From JADJRG01 sp964474905 (GTDB lineage Bacteria; Myxococcota_A; Polyangia; Nannocystales; Nannocystaceae): 64,000 nt of DNA. A program made the translations under genes and the position numbers. Below the pieces are notes generated by a model. That model saw only the letters and a program-made list of their open reading frames with translations. It searched no databases and was not told the origin of the DNA. Numbering within the stretch: the stretch's first letter is position 1; every line of letters begins with the position of its first letter. Shown here piece after piece: positions 8,889 to 18,435 of the stretch. The stretch spans positions 1-64,000 of the forward strand of contig CAYYUP010000007.1 in assembly GCA_964474905.1 (NCBI GenBank), in the 5' to 3' direction.

Positions 8889-9707
8889 TTGAAGATCCTG
8901 GTTACTGTCAAGCGGATCCCCGATCCCGACGAGGCGCTCAAGTTCACCGATGGTGGGCTCGATTACTCGTCGCATAAGCGGGTCCCCAATGCATTCGATG
9001 AGTACGCGGTTGAGACTGCCCTGCGCCTAGCCGAGAAAGTCGGCACCAAAGAGCGTCAGGCCGAGGTCGTCGTACTTTCAATCTGTCCCGCGGGTCAGCG
9101 TCAACACGTCACCCAGTTCCTGGCGATGGGCGCCGATCGGGGCGCCGTCGTCGACGTCGACGAGGACACCCTCGACACGATCACGGTCTCCAAAGCGATC
9201 GCCGCGATCTTCAAAAAGGAGGGTGCAGACCTCTTGATCGCCGGCAAGCTCTCTCAGGACAACGAGGGCAACCAAATCGCCCAACGGGTCGCGGGGCTTC
9301 TCGGGGCCCCACAGGCATGTTTTGCCTCCCACATCGCCTGGGACAAGGCGGGCAACTCGCTCACCGTGCAGCGCGACGTCGACGACGGCGTCGAGACCAA
9401 GAAAATCCCGCTGCCCGCGGTGGTCTCCGTCGATCTCCGGATCGTCCTGCCCAAGAGCGTGCAAAACGGCGTCACCCCGGCCGACCACGCCTACCAAGAG
9501 GGCCCGCGCCTAGCTTCGCTGCGCGGCATCACCATGGCCAAGCGCAAGAAGGTCGCCACCTACTCGCTCGCAGATCTCGGGCTCAGCTCCAGCGGCACCG
9601 AGCAGGAGGTCGGGGTCACAGCCCCGCCGGCCCGCGCAGCCGGACAGATCGTCGGCTCGGTCGACGAACTCGTCGAGAAGCTCACCAAGGAAGCGAAGGT
9701 GCTCTAA
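8889..9707 (+). CDS. etfB: Electron transfer flavoprotein beta subunit
   Basis: A 272-residue EtfB. The N-terminus KILVTVKRIPDPDEALKF and the AMP/adenine-region pattern DLLIAGKLSQDNEGNQIAQRVAGLLG are characteristic of the family, as is the later LPAVVSVDLRIVLPKSVQNGV. ETF carries electrons from acyl-CoA and other dehydrogenases to ETF-quinone oxidoreductase. The start is a TTG at 8889, chosen because a strong AGGAGG lies 7-8 bases upstream and the protein aligns from that point. The stop overlaps the etfA start (TAATG), indicating coupled translation of the two subunits. Confidence 0.96.
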   Translation: MKILVTVKRIPDPDEALKFTDGGLDYSSHKRVPNAFDEYAVETALRLAEKVGTKERQAEVVVLSICPAGQRQHVTQFLAMGADRGAVVDVDEDTLDTITVSKAIAAIFKKEGADLLIAGKLSQDNEGNQIAQRVAGLLGAPQACFASHIAWDKAGNSLTVQRDVDDGVETKKIPLPAVVSVDLRIVLPKSVQNGVTPADHAYQEGPRLASLRGITMAKRKKVATYSLADLGLSSSGTEQEVGVTAPPARAAGQIVGSVDELVEKLTKEAKVL

Positions 9708-10678
9708 TGAGCAAAGTACTCGTCATTCTCGAGACAACCTCGGAGGGCCTGCGCTCGCAGTCACTGCCGGGTATCACCTGTGGTCAGCAAATCGCAGCCA
9801 AGACCGGCGGCGAGCTCCATCTCCTGGTCCTCGGGGCGAACGCAGGCGCCGGTGCGCAGGCGGTCGCGGCCGCTGGCTACGGCGCCAACGCGGTGCACTC
9901 GATCGACGCCGCGGCGCTCGATCCCTTCACCGCCGAGGCCTGGGCCGACGCGATCGTGCACGCGACAAAAACCCTGGGCGCCACCCATGTCGGCGGTACC
10001 GGAACCTCGAGCCTGCGCGCCGCCCTGCCCCGCGCAGCGGCGCTGCTCGACGCACCCCTCATCCCCGAAATCGTCGAGGTCAAGGCCGGCGATACCTTCA
10101 GCCGACCGATCTCCGCAGGCCGGGCACTGCTCGACCTCAAGGCCAGCGGCGCGCCGATCCTCTTCACCGCACGCAGCACTGAGTTCGAGGCCCCGAGCCC
10201 CGGCGCGGCCGTCAGCGTTTCGGCGATCGAGGCCCCAGCGTTTGCGACCCTCGGTGTCCAGGTGCTCTCGGTCGAGAAGACCGCCAGTGCCCGCCCGGCA
10301 CTCTCCGAGGCCCGCGTCATCGTCTCGGGCGGACGCGGCATGGGCAACGGTGACAACTTCGATCACCTCGCCAAACTCACCGACCTCCTAGGCGGCGCTC
10401 TCGGTGCGAGCCGAGCGGCGACCGACGCGGGCATGGTGCCGGCGGATCTGCAGGTCGGACAGACCGGTAAAATCGTCGCCCCCGACCTCTACTTCGCGGT
10501 CGCGATCTCGGGCGCCATCCAGCACCTCGCGGGCATGAAAAGCTCCAAGGTGATCGTCGCGATCAACAAGGACGAAGAGGCGCCGATCTTCCAGGTCGCC
10601 GACTACGGCCTGGTCGCAAAGTGGGAAGATACAATCCCGCGCCTCACCGAACTGGTGGCTGCTCACAAGAGCGCATAG
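9707..10678 (+). CDS. etfA: Electron transfer flavoprotein alpha subunit
   Basis: A 323-residue EtfA starting at the ATG that overlaps the etfB stop. The C-terminal FAD-binding region is well preserved: RVIVSGGRGMGNGDNF, then GASRAATDAGMVPADLQVGQTGKIVAPDLYFAVAISGAIQHLAGM, which matches the canonical alpha-subunit FAD domain. The N-terminal part (MSKVLVILE...) is the usual domain I that packs on EtfB. It forms the heterodimer that holds one FAD. A strong intrinsic terminator follows 33 bp after the stop, so etfBA is a discrete two-gene operon. Confidence 0.97.
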   Translation: MSKVLVILETTSEGLRSQSLPGITCGQQIAAKTGGELHLLVLGANAGAGAQAVAAAGYGANAVHSIDAAALDPFTAEAWADAIVHATKTLGATHVGGTGTSSLRAALPRAAALLDAPLIPEIVEVKAGDTFSRPISAGRALLDLKASGAPILFTARSTEFEAPSPGAAVSVSAIEAPAFATLGVQVLSVEKTASARPALSEARVIVSGGRGMGNGDNFDHLAKLTDLLGGALGASRAATDAGMVPADLQVGQTGKIVAPDLYFAVAISGAIQHLAGMKSSKVIVAINKDEEAPIFQVADYGLVAKWEDTIPRLTELVAAHKSA

Positions 10679-10711
10679 CAGATTGCAAATCGCGCACAAG
10701 CGCGCACAGAG

Positions 10712-10745
10712 GGGCTCCTGGACCACCAGGAGCCCTTTTCTTTGT
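10712..10745 (+). terminator. Rho-independent terminator after etfA
   Basis: A perfect 10-bp stem, GGGCTCCTGG (10712-10721) and CCAGGAGCCC (10726-10735), with a 4-base loop, followed directly by the T-rich tract TTTTCTTT. This is the clearest intrinsic terminator in the window and closes the etfBA operon. Confidence 0.93.
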
Positions 10746-10778
10746 GCCAGCGGTGATACGCTCGGCCGAGCTTGAAAG

Positions 10779-12275
10779 ATGGTCTTTGGGCCCGGTTCAA
10801 ATGCGCGGCCCCATCTGCAAGCGGCCGCAGGTCTGCTCGTCGAGGTCCTCGCCGCGGCGCTCTTCCTCAACCTAATGGTCGGCCCCCAGGCCCTCCTCGA
10901 GCACCCCCGCACACTCCTGTGCAGCGGCTCTGCCCTCGTTCTCTATCGGCTCTCAGGCCTGTTCTTGGGCGCGTTCAGCGGGCCTCGAACACGTTTTACC
11001 CCGTGGATTTTGCCGCCGCTCTCGCTCGCCGCTGTCGCCTCGCTCGCCTCACTCACAGAGCTCCACCAGCTACCGCCGATCATCGCCGCGGTCTGGGGCG
11101 CTGCCCTCCTCAATGCGGTCGTCCACACTCCAAATGCCCGGCTGACCTCCGCATCGAAACGCGGGCTGCCCGAGCACCTCGCATGGGTCTGTGCAAGCAC
11201 CACGGCAGCGGCGCTGCTGCTGATCACCGGCGCCGCTATCGGTGGCGACGAAGGCCCGGTACCGACGCTCCTCGACATCGCGCTCGGACTCATCGGAGTA
11301 CCGATTACCGTCGGTCTCGCGGCGCTGACCGGCGGCCTCGTCGGCCTCGTGCTCAGCCGCGATGTTCTCGGCCTCTCGCGAGCCCTGGATCGCAACCTCG
11401 ACCAGCCTAATTATCCCCTCAAGGTCACGCGTGGCGATCGCCTAGGGACTGTGCAGGCCGCCCTCGAGGACCAACGTCGCATCCTCCTCGACATGCTCGC
11501 ACAGCACGCCGAAGTGACCGCACAGCTCCGCGAGGCCAACAGCGCCAAGGTCGAACTTGTATCGGCTCTCAACCACAACCTGCGGACCTCGCTGACAACA
11601 ATCCTCGGCCATCTCCAGCTCCTCCACACCGCCGACGATCCCTGGACAGAGCACCATCAGCGCGAGCTCGTGATCCTGGAGTCGCTCGCCGAGGGCCTTC
11701 TCTACCGGCTTCGAACGTTCGTAGACATCGCGATGCTGGCGAGCGACGAACTGCGCCTCAACCTGGCCAAGACCGACATCGAGGGGCTCATCGATCGTGC
11801 GCTCCGCGATCATTCAGAGCCGGCCCTCGCCGCGGGGCTAAAGCTCGTTCGAGGTCGTCAGACGGGCCCGTTGCCGATGATCTGCGCCGACAGTCGACGC
11901 CTCAGCCAGGCGATGCACATCCTCCTCGACCACGCGATCCAACTCTCCGAGGCGGGCACAATCTCGATCTCGACGCACATCCAAAACCAGATCGGCGTGC
12001 TCGAAATCTCGATCAATTTTACGCGACGCGAGTACCGAGCAGACACAGAAAAATCGCTGCCCAAGACCCACCTGGCGCTCGGCTTCGAGATCGCCCAGGC
12101 GATCGCCAACGGCCACGGCGGAGAGCTGCTTCGCGACCCAGCCGAGACCGGCAAATCGACCCTCACGCTCGCCCTTCCGCTCTCGGCTGAGCTCTGCCAA
12201 TCCGTCGATTTCAGCCCCCCAACCCCAAGCGCCCAGGAGCGGCGGCTCACCGCAAACCCCGAGAGGGCCGCATGA
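10779..12275 (+). CDS. Membrane-bound histidine-kinase-like protein, degenerate ATP-binding domain
   Basis: A 498-residue protein. About six hydrophobic segments (15-190) are followed by a linker/coiled-coil region (220-260) and an HisKA-like helix with the phospho-acceptor pattern NHNLRTSLTTILGHLQLL (His266). The C-terminal domain resembles a GHKL ATPase in outline (DSRRLSQAMHILLDHA; GFEIAQAIANGHGGEL). However, the N-box Asn is not in its usual place (HILLDHA instead of NLLxNA), and I cannot find a DxGxG G1 box. Kinase activity is therefore doubtful. The gene overlaps the next by ATGA, so the two products are probably made together and may act as a pair. No response regulator is adjacent. 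Confidence 0.85.
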   Translation: MVFGPGSNARPHLQAAAGLLVEVLAAALFLNLMVGPQALLEHPRTLLCSGSALVLYRLSGLFLGAFSGPRTRFTPWILPPLSLAAVASLASLTELHQLPPIIAAVWGAALLNAVVHTPNARLTSASKRGLPEHLAWVCASTTAAALLLITGAAIGGDEGPVPTLLDIALGLIGVPITVGLAALTGGLVGLVLSRDVLGLSRALDRNLDQPNYPLKVTRGDRLGTVQAALEDQRRILLDMLAQHAEVTAQLREANSAKVELVSALNHNLRTSLTTILGHLQLLHTADDPWTEHHQRELVILESLAEGLLYRLRTFVDIAMLASDELRLNLAKTDIEGLIDRALRDHSEPALAAGLKLVRGRQTGPLPMICADSRRLSQAMHILLDHAIQLSEAGTISISTHIQNQIGVLEISINFTRREYRADTEKSLPKTHLALGFEIAQAIANGHGGELLRDPAETGKSTLTLALPLSAELCQSVDFSPPTPSAQERRLTANPERAA

Positions 12276-14161
12276 GCATTAAGGGCAGCGCGAGCCCCTC
12301 GATCCCTGGCCGAGGTCTGGCGACAGCGCAGGATATTTTGGCCTGGGTCGCAGCCCTCTACACCATCGCCGGCCTGCTCCTCGTGCTGACTTCGGTGGTC
12401 ACCGGCGACATCGGCACGGTGCCTCTGTGGCCGACGATCACTCCGGTTCTGGTCGGTCTCTCGCTCCTGCTCATCGCCCTCGCCCGCCGGCTGCCGAGCG
12501 GTGCCTACACCCTGACTACAGACCATTCGTGGTGGCGCCTGCCCCTCTACCTGGTCGGCGCGCTCGCCCTGCCGGCGATCGCCACCCTTCACCTCCGGCG
12601 CCGCAGCGAGCGGACCCCTCCAGAGCGCTGGCTGCACCTGCCGCACTGGGTCTGCGTGCGCATGGCGGCCGTCTCGACAGCCGCGATCGCAGGTTCTTTG
12701 CCAACACTGCTGCGCTACTGGCCTCTCGGCCGCATCCTCGAAAACGTAGCCCTCTCGGCGGCGATTTCGGTGACGATGATCCTCATCGGCGGGCTCGGGG
12801 TCCGGCTCCTCGCGCGCCGCGAGATCCTCCTCAACCCGACGGTCATGACGGTTTCCGGGGGCCATCGATCGGTCTCACGATCACCACTGCGAATCCTCGT
12901 TGTTGCGACCGCTGGCCTCACGCTCTCCCCCCTTCTCGCCGCCCACCTCTGGCTCGGCCACACCGCCAAGACTCGCGCCGAGCAGGAGGCGCTCGCCCTC
13001 GCCGAACGCTTCATCGCAGCCGCGCAGGCCGGCCACGAAAACGACCTGGGAGAGCTCCTGGCGGCGCATCCCGAGGTCGGAGTGCGCAGCACCTCGGGCA
13101 CCCTCTACGGCAACACCGATGCGGCAACAAGGAGCCGTCCCCTCGCGTTCAACGACAGCACCGGGGTGCCGATCCATCGAGTCCGCGACCTCGGGGTCGA
13201 GGTCGTGGTGCCTAGCACACCCCATCCGCCCCCCCCCCTCCTGCCCTTTGGTCTGCTCACGCTCATCTGCCTGGCGGCAGGAGCCCTCGCCGCGGGCGAC
13301 ATCCTGCGCCGGGTCGATGAGGACACGCTCGCCGCCGCCGATCCGCCGAGAGACCCACGCGGCCCGACAGAGGCGTGCCCGCAGACCCTCGAGTGGTCCA
13401 TCCTCCAGCCAAAAATCGACGCTCTTCGTACACGCATCGAAGACACAACGACCGCTCGCTACCTCGCCGAGGAGGCGGTCGACGTGACCGATCGCCGCCG
13501 CCTGAGCTTGATGGCAGAGTTCGGGGCTGGCCTCCGCTCCCCGATCGAGGTCTTGACGCGACAGTCCGACGCCCTGAGCCAAGACCTCGCCCTCCGCAAT
13601 CATCTGCAACAGGAGTGTCTGCAGGCGATCAACCACGGCGCTCGCAATCTCAATCGCACGATCAGCGAAGTCATCGACATGGCGGCGATCGCCCAGGGGC
13701 AGCTCACGCTCACCCCTGAGCCCCTGCCGGTCGCTGCGTGGCTCACCGCAGCGACCTCGATGGCACGCGAACGGTCCCCCGATCTGAAAATTGATCTCCG
13801 TACAGACCCCAACCTGCCCCCCCTGTTGGGGGATTCGCACCACATGGTCGATGCCCTCGCATCGCTCATCACATTTGCCAGCCGCGAACTCGCGGGGCGT
13901 GCCCTCGTGATCTCTGCCACCTACGACCCGAGCCTCCCGCTCCCGCTGCGGATCACCCTGAGCGCACCTCTGCGGCCAATGAGCGAGGTCGAGGCGGGCA
14001 TCGCCCGCCGCCCCTTCCACCGCCTTGCGGGACAACCCGCGCTCGGCCTGGACCTGGCCCGCGCCGACGGCATCATCCGCCTCAGCCATGGTCGCCTTGA
14101 CCTTCAGGCCTTCGGCGAGGGCATGCGCTGCACGGTGGATCTACCCGCAGCGGACAGGTAA
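12272..14161 (+). CDS. Second histidine-kinase-like membrane protein, phospho-acceptor His missing
   Basis: A 629-residue protein translationally coupled to the previous gene. There are hydrophobic segments near 23-42, 56-72, 90-106, 130-146, 160-182 and 207-228, then an extracytoplasmic-looking segment, another membrane segment (about 323-342), and a helical dimerisation-like region. The H-box reads LMAEFGAGLRSPIEVL: the residue expected to be the phosphorylated His is Ala419. The C-terminal ATPase-like region (LLGDSHHMVDALASLITFASRELAG; LGLDLARADGIIRLSHGRLDLQAF) keeps the outline of the fold but no clear G1/G2 boxes. It is best read as a pseudokinase or sensor scaffold working with the upstream protein. 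Confidence 0.83.
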   Translation: MSIKGSASPSIPGRGLATAQDILAWVAALYTIAGLLLVLTSVVTGDIGTVPLWPTITPVLVGLSLLLIALARRLPSGAYTLTTDHSWWRLPLYLVGALALPAIATLHLRRRSERTPPERWLHLPHWVCVRMAAVSTAAIAGSLPTLLRYWPLGRILENVALSAAISVTMILIGGLGVRLLARREILLNPTVMTVSGGHRSVSRSPLRILVVATAGLTLSPLLAAHLWLGHTAKTRAEQEALALAERFIAAAQAGHENDLGELLAAHPEVGVRSTSGTLYGNTDAATRSRPLAFNDSTGVPIHRVRDLGVEVVVPSTPHPPPPLLPFGLLTLICLAAGALAAGDILRRVDEDTLAAADPPRDPRGPTEACPQTLEWSILQPKIDALRTRIEDTTTARYLAEEAVDVTDRRRLSLMAEFGAGLRSPIEVLTRQSDALSQDLALRNHLQQECLQAINHGARNLNRTISEVIDMAAIAQGQLTLTPEPLPVAAWLTAATSMARERSPDLKIDLRTDPNLPPLLGDSHHMVDALASLITFASRELAGRALVISATYDPSLPLPLRITLSAPLRPMSEVEAGIARRPFHRLAGQPALGLDLARADGIIRLSHGRLDLQAFGEGMRCTVDLPAADR

Positions 14162-14308
14162 TCGTAGTACATACATCCAGTGCTGATTCCGCTGGCACCC
14201 CTCGCCTGGCCTACATCTGTGCACATCAAATCCAGACGATTTCGCAGTCCTGCGGTGGTTGCTCTGGAACCCGATCTGTAAATCAGCTAGAAGATCGATG
14301 CGGATGCA

Positions 14309-15676
14309 TTGATCACTATGCGGCTCCTCCCCCTTCGGTTCATCAAGCCCTCTCTCGTGCTCGTGCTCGCGTGCAATGGCAACGATCTCCTCATGGGCAG
14401 CACAGGAGTCACCGGTGACACCACCGGTGACACCACCGGCGACACCACCGGCGACACCACCAGTGACACCACCGGTGACAGCGACGGACTCGGCCCCAAC
14501 TTCCCCTTCACCCTCAGCGTATTTCCGGTTCCTGGCCCCGATGGGACCCCCTTTGGCGACGACTTCATGACTCTCTCGCTGAGCTCTGGTGTCTTCTACC
14601 GGACCCACGACACCTACCCCTATCAAGCCTGGGATTACAACGGACCGGCGCCCTCCTACAGCACGGTAGAACTCAATCCCGACCCCCTCGAGGGCCACGG
14701 CGGCCGCGATCTTCGAAGCCCCCTCGACAACAGACTCGAGGTCTACGCGGTCGCGGACGGGATCGTCTGCGACATCGACAACAGCTCCAATGGTCAGATC
14801 ATCGTCGTTCACCAGGCGATCACGGCAGCTACCGGTGCCACGATCGGCGGCTTTGAGGTTGGCGGCATAACCTACGCAAAATCCGTCGAGGGCATCCTTT
14901 TTACCTCTTACATCCACATGGACTCGCCCTCCATCGCCCTTGGCACCGCTGTCAACGCGGGCCAACAAATCGGCACACGCCGCGAGGACGACGTGTACGG
15001 CGAAAATCTCCACTTCGAAGCATTTTTTCTCAGCGCCAAGCGGGCCGATCTGGTCGAAGATGGCGACGGTGTGCTCCATTGCGATTCGACTAAATCCTCC
15101 CCGGAGAACCAAGACGGCTACGAAGATCCCGAAGACGATAAAAACGACAAAGCCTATCGATTCCCGCCGATCATGATGTACAGCGATCATGCGGGCGTAA
15201 ACTTTGGTCATACCGCCGCCATCGAAGAAATCCGTATCAGCGACGACTCCAATTGCCCCGTCGAGGTTGTCTCCGAGATCCTCTATCCCACCGAGCGCAT
15301 CGATCTCCAAGGGATCGCCCTCGAGATCAGCCAGGGGGGCGAGCTCGTGCGGGCCGCGGCGCTCTTCAACCTCGCGATCAAGGGGCACCGCGAGGGTTTT
15401 AGCCCAAAGACCAACAACCTCCCCACCGGCAGAGCGATCGGCCTGCCGCTACCGGGTGAGGCCCTGACGGACGTGGCCGGCAGCGTGCGCATCTATCCAT
15501 TTCCTCCCGATGTCGATCCCTCCGCGCAGACAGAAAAAACCGTATACGCCTTTCGCTACACTTTTTGTGTACTCGAGGTCCTAGCCCCCGGCGACTACAA
15601 CGCCCGAGTGATCTCGCAGGACCTCAGCGGCAACCGCTCCAGCGACGAAATCGGCTTCACAATACCTCCGGCGTAG
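14309..15676 (+). CDS. Lipoprotein with M23/LytM-like (duplicated-hybrid-motif) domain
   Basis: A 455-residue exported lipoprotein with a hydrophobic signal and lipobox VLAC near residue 22, then a TGDT-repeat linker, then a LytM-like domain. Recognisable M23 landmarks are GHGGRDLRSP (HxGxD zinc-ligand style), VYAVADGIVCDI, SYIHMD.....GTAVNAGQQIGTR and NLHFEAFFL, which corresponds to the family HxHFE strand but with Asn at the first His. One zinc ligand may thus be lost and hydrolysis is uncertain. The C-terminal 150 residues are an additional, possibly beta-sandwich, region with no motif I know. An alternative ATG lies at 14318. Its role is probably envelope-related. Confidence 0.82.
   Translation: MITMRLLPLRFIKPSLVLVLACNGNDLLMGSTGVTGDTTGDTTGDTTGDTTSDTTGDSDGLGPNFPFTLSVFPVPGPDGTPFGDDFMTLSLSSGVFYRTHDTYPYQAWDYNGPAPSYSTVELNPDPLEGHGGRDLRSPLDNRLEVYAVADGIVCDIDNSSNGQIIVVHQAITAATGATIGGFEVGGITYAKSVEGILFTSYIHMDSPSIALGTAVNAGQQIGTRREDDVYGENLHFEAFFLSAKRADLVEDGDGVLHCDSTKSSPENQDGYEDPEDDKNDKAYRFPPIMMYSDHAGVNFGHTAAIEEIRISDDSNCPVEVVSEILYPTERIDLQGIALEISQGGELVRAAALFNLAIKGHREGFSPKTNNLPTGRAIGLPLPGEALTDVAGSVRIYPFPPDVDPSAQTEKTVYAFRYTFCVLEVLAPGDYNARVISQDLSGNRSSDEIGFTIPPA
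14411..14480 (+). repeat. 12-bp tandem repeat encoding TGDT units
   Basis: About five copies of a 12-base unit (consensus accggtgacacc with c/t and g/a variants) inside the M23-like lipoprotein gene. They encode a flexible Thr/Gly/Asp spacer after the lipid anchor. Unlike other repeats here it was assembled completely, probably because the copies differ slightly. Confidence 0.85.
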
Positions 15677-15965
15677 CGCTCCGAGACACTGGTCTGGCCG
15701 CCATCATCCTGTACGGCTCGTGCAGATGGTCTGCTCGAACATCGACAGACCCATCGTGTCATTACAAATAGGCGTATGCCAATCCGCAGCATGTGGATGA
15801 CTCATAATCATGCTGTGTGCACTCGCGCCTTCCCACAAAAGAAGCACACTCTCGGAGGCTCGGCGTAAATGTCGGCAGCAAGGCGATGATCAGCCTCACG
15901 ATCGCGCTACGAGGGCCAATTTCCTGACGCCGCAGCTCTGGCTCAAGAGGTGTTAGTGTGCGCCC

Positions 15966-16634
15966 ATGAGTGCACCAGCCCTCGAGATCACGCTCCTCCA
16001 CCCGGCGATCGCCAACTACGTGCACGACCATACCAGTCCTGAGGGCGAGCTCTTTGCCCGTCTGCGCGACGAGACCCAACGCGACCTGGCGATCCCACAG
16101 ATGCAGGTCGGCCGGGTCGAGGGCGCGCTCCTTCGAATGCTCGTCAGCATCACCGGCGCCCGCCGGGTACTCGAGATCGGCACCTACAGCGGGTATTCGG
16201 GCCTGGCCATGGCCAGCGCCCTGCCCCCGGGCGGCGAGCTCATTACCTGCGACATCGATCCAGTCGCGACCGCGGTCGCCCGTCGCTACTTCGATCAAAG
16301 CGGCTTCGGCGATCGCATCACCATCCGCTTGGCCCCGGCGCTCGAGACCATCGCCGAGCTCAGCGCCCAAAAGCAGCGTTTCGATCTCGTTTTCATCGAC
16401 GCCGACAAGGAAAACTACAGCCGCTACTGGGATGCCGTGCTGCCCCTGGTGCCGATTGGCGGCCTCATCATCGGTGACAATACGCTCTGGAGCGGCAAGG
16501 TCATCGAACCCAAGACAGCCAGCGACCACGCGATCGTCGCGTTTAACAAAAAGGTCGTCGCTGACCCGAGGGTCGAGCAGGTGCTGCTCTCGGTCCGCGA
16601 CGGGGTGATGCTCGCCCGCAAGATCCGCGACTGA
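15966..16634 (+). CDS. Class I O-methyltransferase (caffeoyl-CoA OMT family)
   Basis: A 222-residue SAM-dependent methyltransferase of the cation-dependent COMT-like family. Motif I is VLEIGTYSGYSGLAMA, the acidic strand is ITCDIDPVA, the FDLVFIDADKENY segment provides the metal- and SAM-binding Asp residues, and GGLIIGDNTLWSGKV follows. These enzymes methylate catechol-type hydroxyls; the bacterial substrates are varied and not predictable here. It stands alone between 289 bp and 229 bp of non-coding DNA in which I see no further gene or clear RNA. Confidence 0.93.
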   Translation: MSAPALEITLLHPAIANYVHDHTSPEGELFARLRDETQRDLAIPQMQVGRVEGALLRMLVSITGARRVLEIGTYSGYSGLAMASALPPGGELITCDIDPVATAVARRYFDQSGFGDRITIRLAPALETIAELSAQKQRFDLVFIDADKENYSRYWDAVLPLVPIGGLIIGDNTLWSGKVIEPKTASDHAIVAFNKKVVADPRVEQVLLSVRDGVMLARKIRD

Positions 16635-16863
16635 GCGCCCAGATCCCGCGAGGCCCAGCTCATCGGCCGACAACTGCCGCGCGAAGGTCGCGAGGTCAAA
16701 CGCGCCGATGCGGCAGCCCGATGCCCTGCTGCCTGACATTTTGTCACGAAGCCAAGGCCTCGCAGACGCCTATCTCCGGCAAATCACAGCCAGCCGGCAA
16801 AGACGTGCGCTGGCACCCTGGTTGCATCGTACGAATCATTGCAGAATGGCCGGGACGTAGCCC

Positions 16864-18435
16864 ATGCGAGATCGCACCTTCCTCATCACCGCTAGCACGG
16901 CACTCCTCCTCCTGATGGCCACGCCAGCCGCAGCCCAGTCGCCCGACGACGGCAGCTCGGCTCCGGGCGCTGACGCCTTCGATATCCGCTACTACATCAC
17001 CGACGAAAACGGTACGCGTGGCCGCCAGATGACGGCCAACGACATGCAGTATTTCGTCAACCAGGCGCGCTGCGAATGCGGGCAAAAGATCGACGCCCAG
17101 ATCCGCCTGCTCAACACCGGCACGACCTACGACCAGATTCTGATCGACGGTTTTGTCGGCACCCAATGCGCGACCGCCGAGTCCGCGATCAGCCAGCAGT
17201 ACAAACCCTGCACCGAGTTTCCGTCGGTCCAGACCAACGTCTATTACGCCGGGCAGAGCATCTCTTTCTCGCCGCTGTGGCTGGTCAGCGGCATCGCCAA
17301 CCTGAGCGACTTCGACGATGTCGCCGCCCGACACCCCGATGTAGCGACCCCCGCCGGTAGTTGCAGCGGGCCCGTCGGCGAAGCGGGGATCTGGCTCTGC
17401 GGACAGACCGACTCCAACGCAGGCTGCCTGGACGAAGAGTTCTTCATCACCGGCACGCAAAACAAAAACTTCACCGATGGCGAATCAAAGGGCATCACCG
17501 CCGACTTCCAAGCGCCGCTAAGCCTACCCGCAGAGTCAAGCCTACAGGCCGCAGTCGGCGACTCGGCGGTCCTCGTCACCTGGGATCTGCCGACCGGCGG
17601 CTCCGATGCCTACGGCTTTCGCGTTCTCTGCGAGGAGGCCGATACCGGCGAGCCGGCGCTAAGCGGGCTTGTCACCGCTAGCCAGCGCAACAACGCCGTC
17701 GCCTCAAATACCTACGGCTCGCTCTACTACACCAAAGAGAACCTCTGCCCCGACGGCGCTTTCTGGACGGCCCCGGGCTCCGATGAGGGCGACACCGACG
17801 GCACCGGTACGGACACCGACGGCNNNNNNNNNNNNNNNNNNNNNNNNNNNNNNNNNNNNNNNNNNNNNNNNNNNNNNNNNNNNNNNNNNNNNNNNNNNNN
17901 NNNNNNNNNNNNNNNNNNNNNNNCCACCACCGACGGCTCCACCACCGACGGCACCACCACCGACGGCACCACCACCGGCGGCACCGACACCGACACCGAC
18001 ACCGATGGCACCGACACCGACGGCACCGACACCGACGGCACCACTGGCGGCACTGAGCCGGTTTCGGCGGGCTGCCCGAGCGAGCGTCCCGCAACCGGCA
18101 TGTGCAGCCTCAAGTGGGACTACGTCTGCAGCGACCACTTGGCCGCAAACGCAAACAGCACCCGGATCGAGGGCCTCGAAAACGGCAAAAAGTACAACTT
18201 CCTGCTCGTCGCCTACGATCAAGCGGGCAACCCGGTGAGCGCTGGCAAGGTCGACGGCATCACACCTGTCGAGACCCACGACCTCTGGGAGCAGTGCGAG
18301 GCCGACGGCGATGCCTGCGGCCGCTCCGGCTTTTGCAACCTCGATCCCGATGCCCCGAGCCGCGGCGGCTTCACCCTTGTCTTCGCACTCGGTCTGCTCA
18401 CAGCGGGCCGTCGACGCACCAGGAAGATCGCGTGA
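16864..18435 (+). CDS. Secreted repeat-linker protein with MYXO-CTERM-like C-terminal anchor (contains gap)
   Basis: Signal peptide MRDRTFLITAS...AAAQ, an N-terminal Cys-containing domain (about 30-210), then a fibronectin-III-like strand pattern (LQAAVGDSAVLVTWDLPTGGSDAYGFRVLCEE). A Thr/Asp/Gly repeat linker interrupted by 100 N at 17824-17923 follows, then the other half of the Fn3-like unit (KYNFLLVAYDQAGNPVS). The C-terminus has paired Cys residues, a hydrophobic helix (GGFTLVFALGLLTAG) and a basic tail RRRTRK, like the MYXO-CTERM sorting signals that anchor proteins at the cell surface. True linker length is unknown. The stop overlaps the GTG of the following gene, so surface protein and barrel protein are co-expressed. 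Confidence 0.82.
   Translation: MRDRTFLITASTALLLLMATPAAAQSPDDGSSAPGADAFDIRYYITDENGTRGRQMTANDMQYFVNQARCECGQKIDAQIRLLNTGTTYDQILIDGFVGTQCATAESAISQQYKPCTEFPSVQTNVYYAGQSISFSPLWLVSGIANLSDFDDVAARHPDVATPAGSCSGPVGEAGIWLCGQTDSNAGCLDEEFFITGTQNKNFTDGESKGITADFQAPLSLPAESSLQAAVGDSAVLVTWDLPTGGSDAYGFRVLCEEADTGEPALSGLVTASQRNNAVASNTYGSLYYTKENLCPDGAFWTAPGSDEGDTDGTGTDTDGXXXXXXXXXXXXXXXXXXXXXXXXXXXXXXXXXXTTDGSTTDGTTTDGTTTGGTDTDTDTDGTDTDGTDTDGTTGGTEPVSAGCPSERPATGMCSLKWDYVCSDHLAANANSTRIEGLENGKKYNFLLVAYDQAGNPVSAGKVDGITPVETHDLWEQCEADGDACGRSGFCNLDPDAPSRGGFTLVFALGLLTAGRRRTRKIA
17824..17923. other. Assembly gap (100 N) in TDG repeat
   Basis: Exactly 100 N flanked on both sides by the same GACACCGACGGC-type repeats. The size is a placeholder; the real array is longer or shorter by an unknown amount. 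Confidence 0.95.

Noticed and set aside
12881..14089. 402-codon minus-strand open frame inside the second kinase-like gene
   Set aside because: Antisense shadow; no recognisable domain, and codon third-position bias fits the + strand.
14141..15388. 415-codon minus-strand frame with GGVTGGVAGG repeats
   Set aside because: Antisense of the TGDT-repeat lipoprotein, whose frame has a lipobox and M23-like motifs.
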